Notes: generated from the sequence alone by a model not told the origin. A stretch of 64,000 bases of DNA from Catenulispora sp. EB89 (GCF_041261445.1 NZ_JBGCCU010000032.1:1-64000); one strand, 5' to 3'. Numbered from the stretch's first letter, positions 16,064 through 25,676 are shown. Made by a program: numbers and translations.

Positions 16064-18205
16064 TCAGGCCTCCATCGCCAGCGCGAACGGCAGCACTTCG
16101 TCGGCGCCGGCCTGCCGCAGCATCCGGGCGGCCACTGTCATGGTCCATCCGGTGTCGACGCGGTCGTCGACCAACAACACCGGCCCCTCGGCCGCCGCGA
16201 CCGCGGCGGCCAGCTCGGCGCTGATCGTGAAGGCGTCGTGGACCTGCTTGAGCCGCTGTGCGCTGTTGCCCCGGCGGGCCTGTCCCGGTGCCGGGGCCGG
16301 GTCCACCGCGCCGAGGTACTCCAGGCGTCCGATGGCCGCGATGCGGCGTGCGGTGTCGGCGATCAGGGTGGGCCGGCTGTGCGAGCCGATCGAGACCACT
16401 GCTGTCGGGCGCTGCTTCCAGCCCCAGGCCGCCAGCACCTTCACGATGCCGTCGACCATCGGCTCGGGCAGCGCGCGGTCGGCGGTGCCGTCGGCGAGCA
16501 GTTCGCGCAGCCGGGTGCCCCAGCCCAGATCGGTCAGGCGCCCCAGGGCCCGACCGGTCTCCGCGCTCTCGCCCGGCGGGATCTTGCCGGTCAACGCGAC
16601 GCCCAGGGCCGCCATCCCGGTCGGCCACAGCTTGCGCGCCGCGATCTCTACACCGGGTTTGGCCAGGGCGGCGCGCGCCGCCGCCGCGCCCTCGCCGCTG
16701 ACGCTCGCGTTGAACCGCGCGCCGGCGCAGTTGTCGCAACGCCCACACGGTCCTTCGATAGCGGGGTCGTCCAACTGGCGGCGCAGGAAGGTCATGCGGC
16801 ATTCGTCGGTGGTCTCGTACTCGATCATCGAGCGCTGCTCGGTCTCGCGGGCCGCCGCGACGCGCGCGTAGCGTTCGCCGTCGTACTCCCAGCTCTCGCC
16901 GGTCGAGACCCAGCCGCCCTTCACCCGCCGCACCGCGCCGTCGACGTCGAGCACCTTCAGCATCGTCTCCAGGCGCGAGCGCCGCAGGTCGACGCGCGGT
17001 TCCAGGGCCGCGGTGGACAGCGGCCGGCCGGCGGCGGCCAGCGCGTCCAGCGTCGCGCGGACCTGCTGCTCCGGCGGGAAGGCGAGCGAGGCGAAGTACT
17101 GCCAGATCGCCCGGTCCTCCTGCCCGGGCAGCAGCAGCACCTCGGCGTGGTCCACGCCACGGCCGGCGCGCCCGACCTGCTGGTAGTAGGCGATCGGCGA
17201 GTTCGGGGCGCCGAGATGCACCACGAACCCCAGGTCCGGCTTGTCGAAACCCATGCCCAGCGCCGAGGTGGCGACCAGCGCCTTGATCCGGTTGCCGAGC
17301 AGATCCGCCTCGGCCTGCCGCCGCTCGGCGTCCTCGGTACGCCCGGAGTAGGAGGCGACCTCGAACCCGCGGGAGCGCAGGAACGTCGCGACCTCGTCGG
17401 TAGCCGCGACCGTCAGCGTGTAGATGATGCCCGAACCCGGCAGCTCCGGCAGATGCTCGGCCAGGAACGCGAACCGCTCCTCGGGGCTGCCGAGGCGCAC
17501 CACGTGAAGCGACAGGCTCTCGCGGTCCAGCGTCCCACGCAGCACCAGCGTGTCGGCTTCGCTGTGCGTGCCGAGCTGTTCGGCGACGTCGGCGACCACG
17601 CGCGCGTTCGCCGTCGCGGTCGTGGCCAGCACCGGCACGCCGGGCGGCAGATCGGCCAAGAACGTACGAATACGGCGATAATCGGGTCTAAAATCGTGTC
17701 CCCAATCACTAACCGTGTGCGCCTCGTCCACGACCAGCAGCCCGACCTCCGAGGCCAGCTTCGGTAGCACCTCGTCCCGGAAATCGGGGTTGTTCAGCCG
17801 CTCCGGGGAGATCAGCAGCACGTCAACCTCGCCGGCCGCGACCTCGCCCTGGATCTCCTCCCACTCGTGCAGGTTCGCCGAGTTGATGGTCCGCGCCCGG
17901 ATCCCAGCGCGCTCCGCGGCCTCGATCTGGTTCCGCATCAAGGCCAAAAGCGGCGAGACGATCACCGTCGGCCCCGCCCCCCGAGCCCGCAGCAAAGCGG
18001 TGGCGACGAAGTACACCGCGGACTTCCCCCACCCGGTCCGCTGCACGACTAGCGCCCGCCGCCGCTCCTCCACCAGCGCGTGGATCGCCGTCCACTGGTC
18101 CTCCCGCAGCCGCGCCGACTCCCCGGCCAACCGCCGCAGCAGCGCTTCGGCCTCCTCGCGGACGGCGGGGGACGAGTCGGGGGCGGGTGCGCTGGTGTTG
18201 CTCAT
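16064..18205 (-). CDS. RecQ-family DNA helicase fused to phosphoribosyltransferase-like domain
   Basis: 713 aa. The superfamily-2 helicase core has Walker A RTGWGKS (residues 56-62), DEAH box VVDEAHTVSDWG, motif III TATAN and motif VI QQVGRAGRG. A RecQ zinc cluster is visible (DEC, then CGRCDNC). The last 110 residues form a type I phosphoribosyltransferase-like module with the PRPP-loop motif VLLVDDRVDTGWT. This architecture recurs in actinobacteria, but the role of the PRTase part is unknown. It is divergent from the Shedu-type nuclease with 91 bp between starts. Probable roles: DNA unwinding in repair, recombination or defence. Confidence 0.9.
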   Translation of the reverse strand: MSNTSAPAPDSSPAVREEAEALLRRLAGESARLREDQWTAIHALVEERRRALVVQRTGWGKSAVYFVATALLRARGAGPTVIVSPLLALMRNQIEAAERAGIRARTINSANLHEWEEIQGEVAAGEVDVLLISPERLNNPDFRDEVLPKLASEVGLLVVDEAHTVSDWGHDFRPDYRRIRTFLADLPPGVPVLATTATANARVVADVAEQLGTHSEADTLVLRGTLDRESLSLHVVRLGSPEERFAFLAEHLPELPGSGIIYTLTVAATDEVATFLRSRGFEVASYSGRTEDAERRQAEADLLGNRIKALVATSALGMGFDKPDLGFVVHLGAPNSPIAYYQQVGRAGRGVDHAEVLLLPGQEDRAIWQYFASLAFPPEQQVRATLDALAAAGRPLSTAALEPRVDLRRSRLETMLKVLDVDGAVRRVKGGWVSTGESWEYDGERYARVAAARETEQRSMIEYETTDECRMTFLRRQLDDPAIEGPCGRCDNCAGARFNASVSGEGAAAARAALAKPGVEIAARKLWPTGMAALGVALTGKIPPGESAETGRALGRLTDLGWGTRLRELLADGTADRALPEPMVDGIVKVLAAWGWKQRPTAVVSIGSHSRPTLIADTARRIAAIGRLEYLGAVDPAPAPGQARRGNSAQRLKQVHDAFTISAELAAAVAAAEGPVLLVDDRVDTGWTMTVAARMLRQAGADEVLPFALAMEA

Positions 18206-18296
18206 GGTCTTATTTGTACAGGTTCGCAGTGACAGGGCGGACCGGAGTCCGTCGATCGGTCGAGTGCCTGCGGCGGCGTCGTACTAGCGTTGGCTC

Positions 18297-19562
18297 ATGC
18301 CGCCGAGATCAGACTGGACACTTGAGCTCCAACTGGAGATCGTCCGCAAGCAATGCGTCGATGTACGCGTGGCGGCGGCGGTAGATGACGTGATCAAGCA
18401 TATGAACGGCGGTCAGAGCCGGTCCCGACGCGGTGGTAAGCGGCTGACAGATCTGCTGGAAGCCGCTCGTCGGCTGGCTGCGGACGGCGACGAGTGGCAT
18501 GTGGTCCGGCTGCTGCAAGACTCGCTCGACTACGCCGAGAACAGGATCTTGCTGCCAGACTTTGAAGAGCGCTACCGGCTCTTCCGCGATGGCGCACGTT
18601 CCGACACCTCGCGTGAGTTCCTTGGGCGAATGATGGCCGCCTCTTACATCTTTGCCGTGGACACCCTGCGAGACTTCGTGGACGAAAATCCCCAGGCGAA
18701 CTTCAGTGACTTTATTGCGCACTTCGAGTCGATGCGTGACGACGCACGCTTGCTGGAGGCGCCGGAAGACCAGCCCGGACGGTATCGGCTGATACGCGGG
18801 AAGGCCGAGATGGCTCTCTGGATCGAGCGGAAGCTTCGGGATCGGGTCGACGTCGAAGACGTCCGGGACGTCGCCCGGCGTCTGGTCGCCACGCCGGAGG
18901 CCCTGTTGGCGCTCGCGGCGGATGAGGACGGGATGCTTCTTCTGCGTGCGGCCGAGCTCCAGCAGCGTATGGCGAAGCTGGGGGAGTTGCGGAAGCTCGC
19001 GGAGGATCCGGGTGCTTCCGAACACGACCTGCAGCAGGCGTTCGAGGCGCAGCCTTGGATCTTCGGTGGCCAGTTCATCGGCACGGCCGCTCGACGAAGC
19101 CTGGTTCTCGGAAGCGAGGTGGACGTACCGCTGCTTCGAGCCGACGGGTCGCTCCACATCGTGGAGCTCAAGCGCGCGATGGGGCTTGCGTCGCCTCTCG
19201 TGGTCCGGCAGGGCGCGTCATTCGTTCCCGCCGCTGACGTTCACCACGCGGTGATGCAGGCCGTCACGTATCTGGTCGGCCTCGATGAGAATCGCCACCA
19301 AATTCGGGCCGAGCTGGGTATTGAGGCGCGCCGGGCGAGTGCGACGGTACTCATCGGTCATCCGGCTCTGCATCCGGAGATTCCCGAAGAGCAGATCAAC
19401 GAGACTCTTCGTACGATGAACGCGCACGTCAGTCGTGTCGACGTGCGGACCTACAAGGAACTGATCGATGACGCTGAGCGTGCTCTCGGTGGTCCTACGG
19501 CGAACGCAGGCCGGGAAGTGCCGTCTCCAGTTTTCGGAATGAACCGAACCTTCGACCGGTAG
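18297..19562 (+). CDS. Shedu-type (SduA) anti-phage nuclease
   Basis: 421 aa. The C-terminal half matches the Shedu SduA/DUF4263 nuclease: HDLQQAFEAQPWIFG, then EVDVPLLRADGSLHIVELKRA, whose D...ExK triad is the PD-(D/E)xK core, and the downstream helix HHAVMQAVTYL. The N-terminal half is helical, charged and unlike anything I recognise; Shedu proteins have variable N-termini that sense the trigger. Single-gene Shedu systems restrict phage. Base composition is visibly less GC-rich than the neighbours, compatible with recent transfer. It is divergent from the RecQ-like helicase. Confidence 0.78.
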   Translation: MPPRSDWTLELQLEIVRKQCVDVRVAAAVDDVIKHMNGGQSRSRRGGKRLTDLLEAARRLAADGDEWHVVRLLQDSLDYAENRILLPDFEERYRLFRDGARSDTSREFLGRMMAASYIFAVDTLRDFVDENPQANFSDFIAHFESMRDDARLLEAPEDQPGRYRLIRGKAEMALWIERKLRDRVDVEDVRDVARRLVATPEALLALAADEDGMLLLRAAELQQRMAKLGELRKLAEDPGASEHDLQQAFEAQPWIFGGQFIGTAARRSLVLGSEVDVPLLRADGSLHIVELKRAMGLASPLVVRQGASFVPAADVHHAVMQAVTYLVGLDENRHQIRAELGIEARRASATVLIGHPALHPEIPEEQINETLRTMNAHVSRVDVRTYKELIDDAERALGGPTANAGREVPSPVFGMNRTFDR

Positions 19563-19591
19563 CACTTCGCCTCGATCTCAGCGACGAGCGC

Positions 19592-20221
19592 TCAAGCCCG
19601 CCCCGGCTCCCGCAGCAATCCCAGCAGCGTCCGACTCAGCAACTCCGCCGCCTCCTCGCGCCGCACGCGCCCGGCGTCCGCCTCGGCGAGGGCGGCGTGG
19701 GCCAGCGCGTAGATGGATGCGGTCAGCCAGGGGAGGGGGAGGTCGGTGCGGAATTCGCCGGTGGTGCGGCCGCGGGCGACCACGGCTTCGATGCGGGCGA
19801 AGACCTGGTCGTGGAGGCGGCGGACCTTCTCTGGGCCGAGGTGGGCGGTGGCGGCGGCGAGCAGGCCTTGGTAGCGGCCCAGGAGCCAGGGGGCGTGCAG
19901 GAGGCGGTTCATCGCTTCGGTGGCGGTGCCGGATTCCAGGTTCAGGGTGGCGAAGGTGGCGTCGGCCTCGGTCAGGGAGCGGACCAGGAGGGCGTCGACG
20001 ATGGCGGGGAGGGAGTCGAAGTGGCCGTAGACCGTCACGCGGCCGATGCCGGCGGCTTTGGCGATCTCGGTGACGGTGGCGTCGGGGCTGGTGCCGAAGC
20101 ACTCCAGGGCCGCGTCGAGGATGGCGGTGATGGTCCGCTCGGCGTCGGCGCGCTTGGCGGGACGGCCTTCGGCCGCCGGGGCGCCGCCGGAGCGGGGGCG
20201 CTTGTCGGTCTTGTCGGCCAT
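19592..20221 (-). CDS. TetR-family transcriptional regulator
   Basis: 209 aa. The N-terminal helix-turn-helix is clear ([40 protein letters not shown]). The C-terminal ligand domain is generic. I chose the ATG at 20221 ([10 protein letters not shown]); one at 20227 is also possible. It ends 29 bp from the convergent Shedu gene. The MFS gene it probably once controlled, immediately upstream on the same strand, is a remnant. Confidence 0.88.
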   Translation of the reverse strand: MADKTDKRPRSGGAPAAEGRPAKRADAERTITAILDAALECFGTSPDATVTEIAKAAGIGRVTVYGHFDSLPAIVDALLVRSLTEADATFATLNLESGTATEAMNRLLHAPWLLGRYQGLLAAATAHLGPEKVRRLHDQVFARIEAVVARGRTTGEFRTDLPLPWLTASIYALAHAALAEADAGRVRREEAAELLSRTLLGLLREPGRA

Positions 20222-20289
20222 GGGCAAAGCCTAGGGGCGGGGTGGGACGGCGTGGGGCGGCGTGATGCGGCGGGATGCGCGGCGGTAGC

Positions 20290-20469
20290 AGGCGCCGCCG
20301 GATCAACGTCGTGGTGACGATCGACAACGCCGCGGGTGACAGCAGCGCGGCGGCGTCCCAGGCCGTCGGCGAGCCGGCCGCCGAGCAGCAGCAGCCCGCC
20401 GAAGCACAGCGTGTACGCGGCCGGCACCCATGTCAGTGCCTGGCGCCCGAGGTCCAGGTCGCGGGCCAT
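20290..20469 (-). pseudogene. Remnant of DHA2-type MFS efflux transporter
   Basis: Two pieces of one MFS protein lie in different frames. From 20469 the frame reads [20 protein letters not shown] followed by [20 protein letters not shown], the first two helices of a DHA2 pump. The adjoining frame then reads [17 protein letters not shown], which normally lies about 60 residues further on. Nothing recognisable follows. An internal deletion with frameshift plus loss of the 3' part explains this. The intact gene would be about 500 codons. Confidence 0.75.
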
Positions 20470-20614
20470 CGACTGCGGACGTGTTCCATCGGATTCCCCC
20501 TCCGATCGAAGAAGTCAAACGCCAGTGTTCGAGTTGTCCGAACGGCCCTGGACGATAGGCTTGATACACCCCCACCGAAACCCCGGCGAACCGGTCCGAG
20601 CAGCGAGGAAACCC

Positions 20615-22435
20615 ATGGCCAAGGCACTGTCGGAGATCCTGGCGGACGACGTCCGCGCCGCGCTGACCGCGGTCCTGGGTGACGCGGCGCGCGACGCCGA
20701 CCCGCTGATCCGACCCTCCGACCACGCCGACTTCCAGGCCAACGGGGTGCTGCCGCTGGCCAAGGCCGTGAAGGGGAATCCGCGGGAGCTGGCGACGCGG
20801 GTGGCGGCGGTGCTCGTGCCGGCGGCCGAGGGTGCCAACGGTGCCAACGGTGCTGACGCCCCCGACGCCCCCGCGACCGTCTCCACCTCCGGCGTGATCG
20901 CCGCCGTCGAAGTCGCCGGCCCCGGCTTCCTCAACCTCACCCTCACCGACGCCGCCCTGGCCGCGCAGACCGCCGAGCGCCTTGGCGACCCGCGCCTGGG
21001 CGTGGCGCCGACCGCCGTCGGCCAGACCACCGTCATCGACTACTCGCAGCCGAACATCGCCAAGGAGATGCACGTCGGCCACCTGCGCTCGACCGTCATC
21101 GGCGACGCGCTGGTCCGGCTGCTGGAGTTCGACGGCCGCACCGTGGTCCGGCAGAACCACCTCGGCGACTGGGGCACGCAGTTCGGCATGCTGATCCAGT
21201 TCCTGGTCGAGCACCCCGAGGCGCGCCCGGCTGAGGCCGAGCACTCCGGCGAGGTCGCCATCTCCTGGCTGACCGCCCTGTACCGGGACGCCCGCGCGCA
21301 CTTCGAGTCCGACGCCGAGTTCGCCGACCGGGCCCGCAAGCGTGTGGTGACGCTGCAGGGCGGCGACGAGGAGTCGCTGGCGGCCTGGCGCGAGATGGTC
21401 GCGGAGTCCAAGCGCTACTTCGAGGACGTCTACGCCCGCCTGGACGTGCGCCTGGTCGACGCCGACGCGGTCGGCGAGAGCTTCTACAACCCCTACCTCG
21501 CCGAGGTCGCCGCCGACCTGGAGGAGCGCGGCATCGCGGTGTGGAGCGAGGGCGCGCTGTGCGTGTTCTTCGACGACATCAAGGGCCCCGACGGCGACCC
21601 GGTCCCGCTGATGGTGCGCAAGAGCGACGGCGGCTTCGGCTACGCCGCCACCGACCTGGCCGCCGTCCGCTACCGGGTCAACACCCTGAAGGCCGACCAG
21701 ATCCTGTACGTGGTCGACAGCCGCCAGGCCCTGCACTTCCGCATGGTGTTCGAGACCGCGCGCCGCGCCGGCTACCTGCCGGAGGGCGTGGAGGCGGTGC
21801 ACGTCCAGTTCGGCTCGGTGCTGGGCACCGACGGCAAGCCGTTCAAGACCCGCGCCGGCAAGACCGTTCGCCTGATCGAGCTGCTGGACAACGCGGTCGA
21901 CCACGCGGTGGCCACCGTCGAGGAGAAGAACCCGGACCTGGCGGCCGCCGACGCCCGCGCCGAGGCGAAGGTCGTCGGCATCGGCGCGGTGAAGTACGCG
22001 GACCTGTCGACGTCCCGCACCAAGGACTACATCTTCGACCTGGACCGCATGGTCTCACTGCACGGCAACACCAGCGTCTACCTGCAGTACGCGCACGCCC
22101 GGATCCACTCCATCCTGCGCAAGCTCCCGGCGGGCACCCCGGCGCAGGTGCACCCGGAGCTGGCGCTGGAGCCGGCCGAGCGCAAGCTGGCGCTGCACCT
22201 GGACGACTTCGGCGCGACGCTGGCGACGGTGACGGAGAACTTCGAGCCGCACCGGCTGGCCTCCTACCTGTACTCGCTGGCGCAGACGTTCTCGGACTTC
22301 TACGAGAACTGCCCGGTGGTGAAGGCGCCGACCGACGCGGCACGGGAGAACCGGGCCGCGCTGGCGCGGCTGACCGGGGACACGCTGAAGCTGGGGCTGG
22401 CGCTGCTGGGGATCAGCGCGCCGGATCAGTTGTGA
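20615..22435 (+). CDS. argS: Arginyl-tRNA synthetase
   Basis: 606 aa class I synthetase that charges tRNA-Arg. The ATG at 20615 ([13 protein letters not shown]) begins the Arg-tRNA synthetase N-terminal domain. The HIGH signature is HVGH at residues 153-156 within [14 protein letters not shown]. The catalytic domain includes [12 protein letters not shown] and the KMSKS-equivalent region [11 protein letters not shown]. The C-terminal DALR helix bundle ([14 protein letters not shown]) recognises the anticodon. A small in-frame insertion [15 protein letters not shown] (about residues 72-86) interrupts the N-terminal domain. No other translation gene is adjacent. Confidence 0.96.
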   Translation: MAKALSEILADDVRAALTAVLGDAARDADPLIRPSDHADFQANGVLPLAKAVKGNPRELATRVAAVLVPAAEGANGANGADAPDAPATVSTSGVIAAVEVAGPGFLNLTLTDAALAAQTAERLGDPRLGVAPTAVGQTTVIDYSQPNIAKEMHVGHLRSTVIGDALVRLLEFDGRTVVRQNHLGDWGTQFGMLIQFLVEHPEARPAEAEHSGEVAISWLTALYRDARAHFESDAEFADRARKRVVTLQGGDEESLAAWREMVAESKRYFEDVYARLDVRLVDADAVGESFYNPYLAEVAADLEERGIAVWSEGALCVFFDDIKGPDGDPVPLMVRKSDGGFGYAATDLAAVRYRVNTLKADQILYVVDSRQALHFRMVFETARRAGYLPEGVEAVHVQFGSVLGTDGKPFKTRAGKTVRLIELLDNAVDHAVATVEEKNPDLAAADARAEAKVVGIGAVKYADLSTSRTKDYIFDLDRMVSLHGNTSVYLQYAHARIHSILRKLPAGTPAQVHPELALEPAERKLALHLDDFGATLATVTENFEPHRLASYLYSLAQTFSDFYENCPVVKAPTDAARENRAALARLTGDTLKLGLALLGISAPDQL

Positions 22436-22439
22436 GTCG

Positions 22440-22505
22440 GGCAGAGCGGCTGTGAGCTGGCCGCGGCTGCTGTGAGCTAGAGCGGCTGTGCCTGGCGGCG
22501 ATTGT
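22440..22505. repeat. Imperfect repeats between argS and DUF3224 gene
   Basis: The short space between the convergent genes is made largely of degenerate copies of a GGCTGTGAGCT-like unit. No strong hairpin or T-tract is seen. Confidence 0.5.
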
Positions 22506-22508
22506 GCG

Positions 22509-22955
22509 TTAGGACGGCGATTGCCCCGGCGCTTCGGCGACCGGGGCGATGTCGTACTCGTAGTCGAACCGGATGCGGTGCGTGCCATCGTCGTCGATCT
22601 CGATGCTCCCGGTACCGGCGATCCCGGCCAGCTCACCGGTCCCGCTGCCGGGCACGATCAGGAAGTACTCGTCGTCCCGGTCGGCCCCGCCGCTGGTCGC
22701 GGAGTGCACGAAGTTGAAGGTGCCGGCCCGTCCGTCGAGCGTCCCCTCGAACGACTCCAGCGCGACGTAGGTCCCCGCACCCCGATCCTGGTCGTAGGCC
22801 GAGGTGAACAGGGTCGCGGAGCGTCCGGCGACACCGCCCTCGAAGGTCTTCTCCATCGTCGCGACACCGGTCGGCGTGGCCGTGACGATGTCGAGCGACG
22901 GCTCGACGGCGACCGGCGCGAACGACGCCACGGTGAACGTGCCCTCGGTTCTCAT
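22509..22955 (-). CDS. DUF3224 family protein
   Basis: 148 aa soluble beta-barrel-like protein. The alternating pattern (GTFTVASFAPVAV, TMEKTFEGGVAG, YVALESFEGTLDGRAGTF, GTGELAGIAGTGSIEI) is typical of DUF3224, which is structurally related to allene-oxide-cyclase-like barrels. No enzymatic activity is established that I know of. It is complete and of normal length. It lies 27 bp downstream of the lipoprotein gene on the same strand and could be co-transcribed. Confidence 0.85.
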   Translation of the reverse strand: MRTEGTFTVASFAPVAVEPSLDIVTATPTGVATMEKTFEGGVAGRSATLFTSAYDQDRGAGTYVALESFEGTLDGRAGTFNFVHSATSGGADRDDEYFLIVPGSGTGELAGIAGTGSIEIDDDGTHRIRFDYEYDIAPVAEAPGQSPS

Positions 22956-22982
22956 GGGATGACGGTAGCGGGTCGGGGCGGG

Positions 22983-23636
22983 CTATTTCGGGGTCGGTGA
23001 GGTAGAGGTCGAGGTTGAGGTTGAGGTTGAGGTCGAGCTTGAAGCCGTGGCCGAGGTTCGAGACGGGGACGCGGTCACGATGCCGCCGAGGTCGCTTGCG
23101 TCCACGTTGTTGATCTCGAACTCAGGAAGCACGGGCTTGCTGTCATCGCCCGATATCGGCATGAAGAGCCCGATCCAACTACCGCCGGGCAGTGTGCGAC
23201 CTCCGGCGCCGTCGCCGTTGTAGCTCGGATACTTCTTCGCTGTTTCGTACCAGAGGTTGATCGGGGCGGACGGGAACTGCCACCGGGCTCCGAGATCTTT
23301 AATGGTCTGGTATGCCTGGTCGATGGTTTGTGCCCCCAGGCCGACGCGGATCGCGACGATCCGCGTCGGGTCATGGAGATCGCCGTCAATCATCAGATCC
23401 ACGTGTTGTGCCGAGTAGATCTCTCCGTCGGACAGTGTGATCGACACATTCACGTCCGATAGGTCGACGGTGTTCTCTGGAAGTCCCAGAGTCTTGATGT
23501 CGGCAGGCTTGCGGAGATCCCACACCACGCTTTTGATGTGATCCGTAGAGGTTGCCGCATTCGATGTGCAGCCGGCCACCGTGGCGAGCAGGCCGACGGA
23601 GGCGATCGAGGTCAGTAGCCTGACCGACGTTTTCAT
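22983..23636 (-). CDS. Secreted lipoprotein of unknown function (third gene of WXG-type operon)
   Basis: 217 aa. The signal peptide MKTSVRLLTSIASVGLLATVAGC ends in a lipobox (VAGC). The mature domain is about 160 residues and unrecognised. It ends in a Ser/Thr repeat tail (STSTSTSTSTS) from a TCGAGG/TTGAGG nucleotide repeat. Its ATG overlaps the stop of the preceding gene (ATGA), so the two are made together. It may be a surface partner or immunity-type protein for the upstream gene product; that is inference. Confidence 0.75.
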   Translation of the reverse strand: MKTSVRLLTSIASVGLLATVAGCTSNAATSTDHIKSVVWDLRKPADIKTLGLPENTVDLSDVNVSITLSDGEIYSAQHVDLMIDGDLHDPTRIVAIRVGLGAQTIDQAYQTIKDLGARWQFPSAPINLWYETAKKYPSYNGDGAGGRTLPGGSWIGLFMPISGDDSKPVLPEFEINNVDASDLGGIVTASPSRTSATASSSTSTSTSTSTSTSPTPK

Positions 23637-25318
23637 TCGAAGAGCCCATTCGCGACGAACTTGGCGATGTCGAACCGGTACTTGGCGGCCGCCTCGTCCA
23701 GTGGCTCGTTGATCGCCGCATTCAACTGGTCGGGGTGGTTGTGGAGCATGTCCTGGTAGCTCGGGTAGATGCTTTTCGTGACCCAGTCCCATCGGGGATC
23801 GGTCTTCGTCAGGCCGTTGCTGTAGAAGTCATGGAACGGTTGGCCGCCGGGAACTGGATTCTGCGCGCTGTCCGAGAGGAACGCATCGAACTCGAACCCG
23901 ATGGCGCCGTTGTGGTAGATCGCTGACATGTATTTTGGGATGATGACCCGTTGCTCCCGGAAGGCGAAACGGAGGTTCGCCGCGGCGATTTGCTGAGGAT
24001 CGCCGGATGCGAGTTCGCTCCATGCCTGGACATCCAGGCGGTCGATATGACCTGCTAGTCCCTGTATCGCTGGAAGTCCGCCTCGTAGATAGGCTTCGTG
24101 CTGACCTCCGATATCCGTGAATATGGCTTTCTGGGCTTGCAGTAGCTGCTCTTGCGTGAACTGGAGGGCGCTGCCCACGCCGACATCGCCCTTGTTGTCG
24201 TCCAGGTCCAGCATCCCGGCATAGACCGTCACGCCCGCGAGCCGACCGAGCCCCATCCACTGGAACTCCGGGTGCGCGTCGAACATCTCGCGATACCACT
24301 CGTACGACTTCCGCACGTTGTCCTTGTTCGCAGAGAAGCCCTTCGTCGGATCCCAGGATGCATAGTCGATCCCCGCATCCTCCGCTGCTCGCATCGCGTA
24401 GTACTCGGCGACCGACGGCACGCCCGGAAGCCCTTGCAGCATAGCCACGCCGACATCCAGGTACAGCGTGCGCTCGGCGTCCGGCAGCGCTGCCCACCAG
24501 GCCGCACGCGCCTGCGCATCCGTCGGAATCTGCTTCCGCAGTTCATCCGCGTGCTGGTTGTACCAGTCCTCCGGGACCAGCGTCTCGGTCGAGTCCGCCT
24601 CGTTGTTCAGTGCGGTGTCGAGCGAGGGATCGATGTATCCCGTCTGCTCCGCGTACAACACCTCGACCCGAAGGTTGTCGTCCTGGGCCGTCCATTGCTT
24701 GTCCGACAGCCCGTCCTGCCCGGCGAAGTCGAGGATCCTCGCCGCAGCCCGCTGCGCCGCGATGTCCTGCGTGTTCCGCGCGTCCTCCCACAGCCGCCGC
24801 GCCTGGTGCCAGCCGGCGTCGCCGTCGGCGAACGCGGCCTGTCCCGGCTGCCCCTGGGGCATCGGGTCCGGGACGATGTTGGCCGGCAGCGTCGGCGATT
24901 CGGACACGGTTACCGGGCCGTGCTGGTACCCCGCCGCCGCGAGCTGCTTCTCGGCGTCGTTCACGGTCAGCAGCGCCCGGAACGCGGTGTCCTGCGCGTG
25001 CTCGAGCTCGGGCACGTACGTGTCCAGCGCGTCGGCGGCGGCGACGTGCCGCGGAATGGTGCGTAGCAGCTCCGCCGCCAGGTTCTCGCAGCGGATGCGG
25101 AACTCCCCGCCGGCGCCGGAGTTCCAGAACTCGGCGCTGCACACGGTGCGCAGGTACTCCGCGGTGTCGAACGCCTGGCGGGCCAGTCGTCGGTACTCCT
25201 GCGCGTGGCAGCTCAGCTGGTCCGGGTCGCCCGGTGTCGGATTCGACCTGTCCAGCGGGTACCAGTCGATGTCGCCGTTCCCGCCGTCGATCGCCTTCGA
25301 GCTGTACCTGTTCGGCAT
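23633..25318 (-). CDS. Large WXG/LXG-like secreted-effector candidate
   Basis: 561 aa, not firmly identified. The N-terminal 150 residues form a helical hairpin (CHAQEYRRLARQAFDTAEYL, then SAEFWNSGAGGEF and DTYVPELEHAQDTAFRALL) like the leading domain of type VII secreted toxins. A linker holds repeated helices. The C-terminal half has PEFQWMGLGRLAGVTVYAGM and IFTDIGGQHEAYLRGGLPAI, a conserved-looking helical domain distantly like DUF2515. No signal peptide is present. It lies between a WXG100-like gene and a coupled lipoprotein gene. Composition is less GC-rich than average. Confidence 0.6.
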   Translation of the reverse strand: MPNRYSSKAIDGGNGDIDWYPLDRSNPTPGDPDQLSCHAQEYRRLARQAFDTAEYLRTVCSAEFWNSGAGGEFRIRCENLAAELLRTIPRHVAAADALDTYVPELEHAQDTAFRALLTVNDAEKQLAAAGYQHGPVTVSESPTLPANIVPDPMPQGQPGQAAFADGDAGWHQARRLWEDARNTQDIAAQRAAARILDFAGQDGLSDKQWTAQDDNLRVEVLYAEQTGYIDPSLDTALNNEADSTETLVPEDWYNQHADELRKQIPTDAQARAAWWAALPDAERTLYLDVGVAMLQGLPGVPSVAEYYAMRAAEDAGIDYASWDPTKGFSANKDNVRKSYEWYREMFDAHPEFQWMGLGRLAGVTVYAGMLDLDDNKGDVGVGSALQFTQEQLLQAQKAIFTDIGGQHEAYLRGGLPAIQGLAGHIDRLDVQAWSELASGDPQQIAAANLRFAFREQRVIIPKYMSAIYHNGAIGFEFDAFLSDSAQNPVPGGQPFHDFYSNGLTKTDPRWDWVTKSIYPSYQDMLHNHPDQLNAAINEPLDEAAAKYRFDIAKFVANGLFE

Positions 25319-25328
25319 CGGCTGCTCC

Positions 25329-25676
25329 TCAGTCCAGGGCGGGACGGATGTGGCCGCGCATGGCCGGCGGCGGCAGCACCGGCTCCAGCGCCCGCGTCAG
25401 GGCCAGGCTGAGGTCCTTGTCGGCCTGGGCATACGCCTCGGCGGCGGCGTCCGACAGGCGCGCCAGGTCGTCGAGATCGCTGAGGAGATTGCGGAGCCTG
25501 ATGTTCCAGTCGTCGGCGAACTCCGCCAGCGCCTGGGCCAGCACCGGTACCCCGGCTTCGCTGAGGAACGTGCTCTGGTCGACCGCCGTGACCTTCGCGT
25601 ACTGCCCTTGCAGGTTCCGAAGACCCGGCCCGATGTCCCGGATCTTGTCCAGGTCGGCGTGCAGCTGATCCCCCAT
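25329..25676 (-). CDS. WXG100-like small helical protein (ESX-type partner)
   Basis: 115 aa, all-helical, with a central Trp (DDWNIRLRNLLSDLDDLARL) in the position of the WXG turn, and a heptad-rich second helix. Size and pattern resemble ESAT-6/WXG100 proteins exported by type VII secretion, although the exact WxG is replaced by WNI. It is the first gene of a three-gene minus-strand operon, 10 bp before the large effector-like gene. No secretion-system genes (EccB/C/D/E) are in the window. Confidence 0.6.
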   Translation of the reverse strand: MGDQLHADLDKIRDIGPGLRNLQGQYAKVTAVDQSTFLSEAGVPVLAQALAEFADDWNIRLRNLLSDLDDLARLSDAAAEAYAQADKDLSLALTRALEPVLPPPAMRGHIRPALD

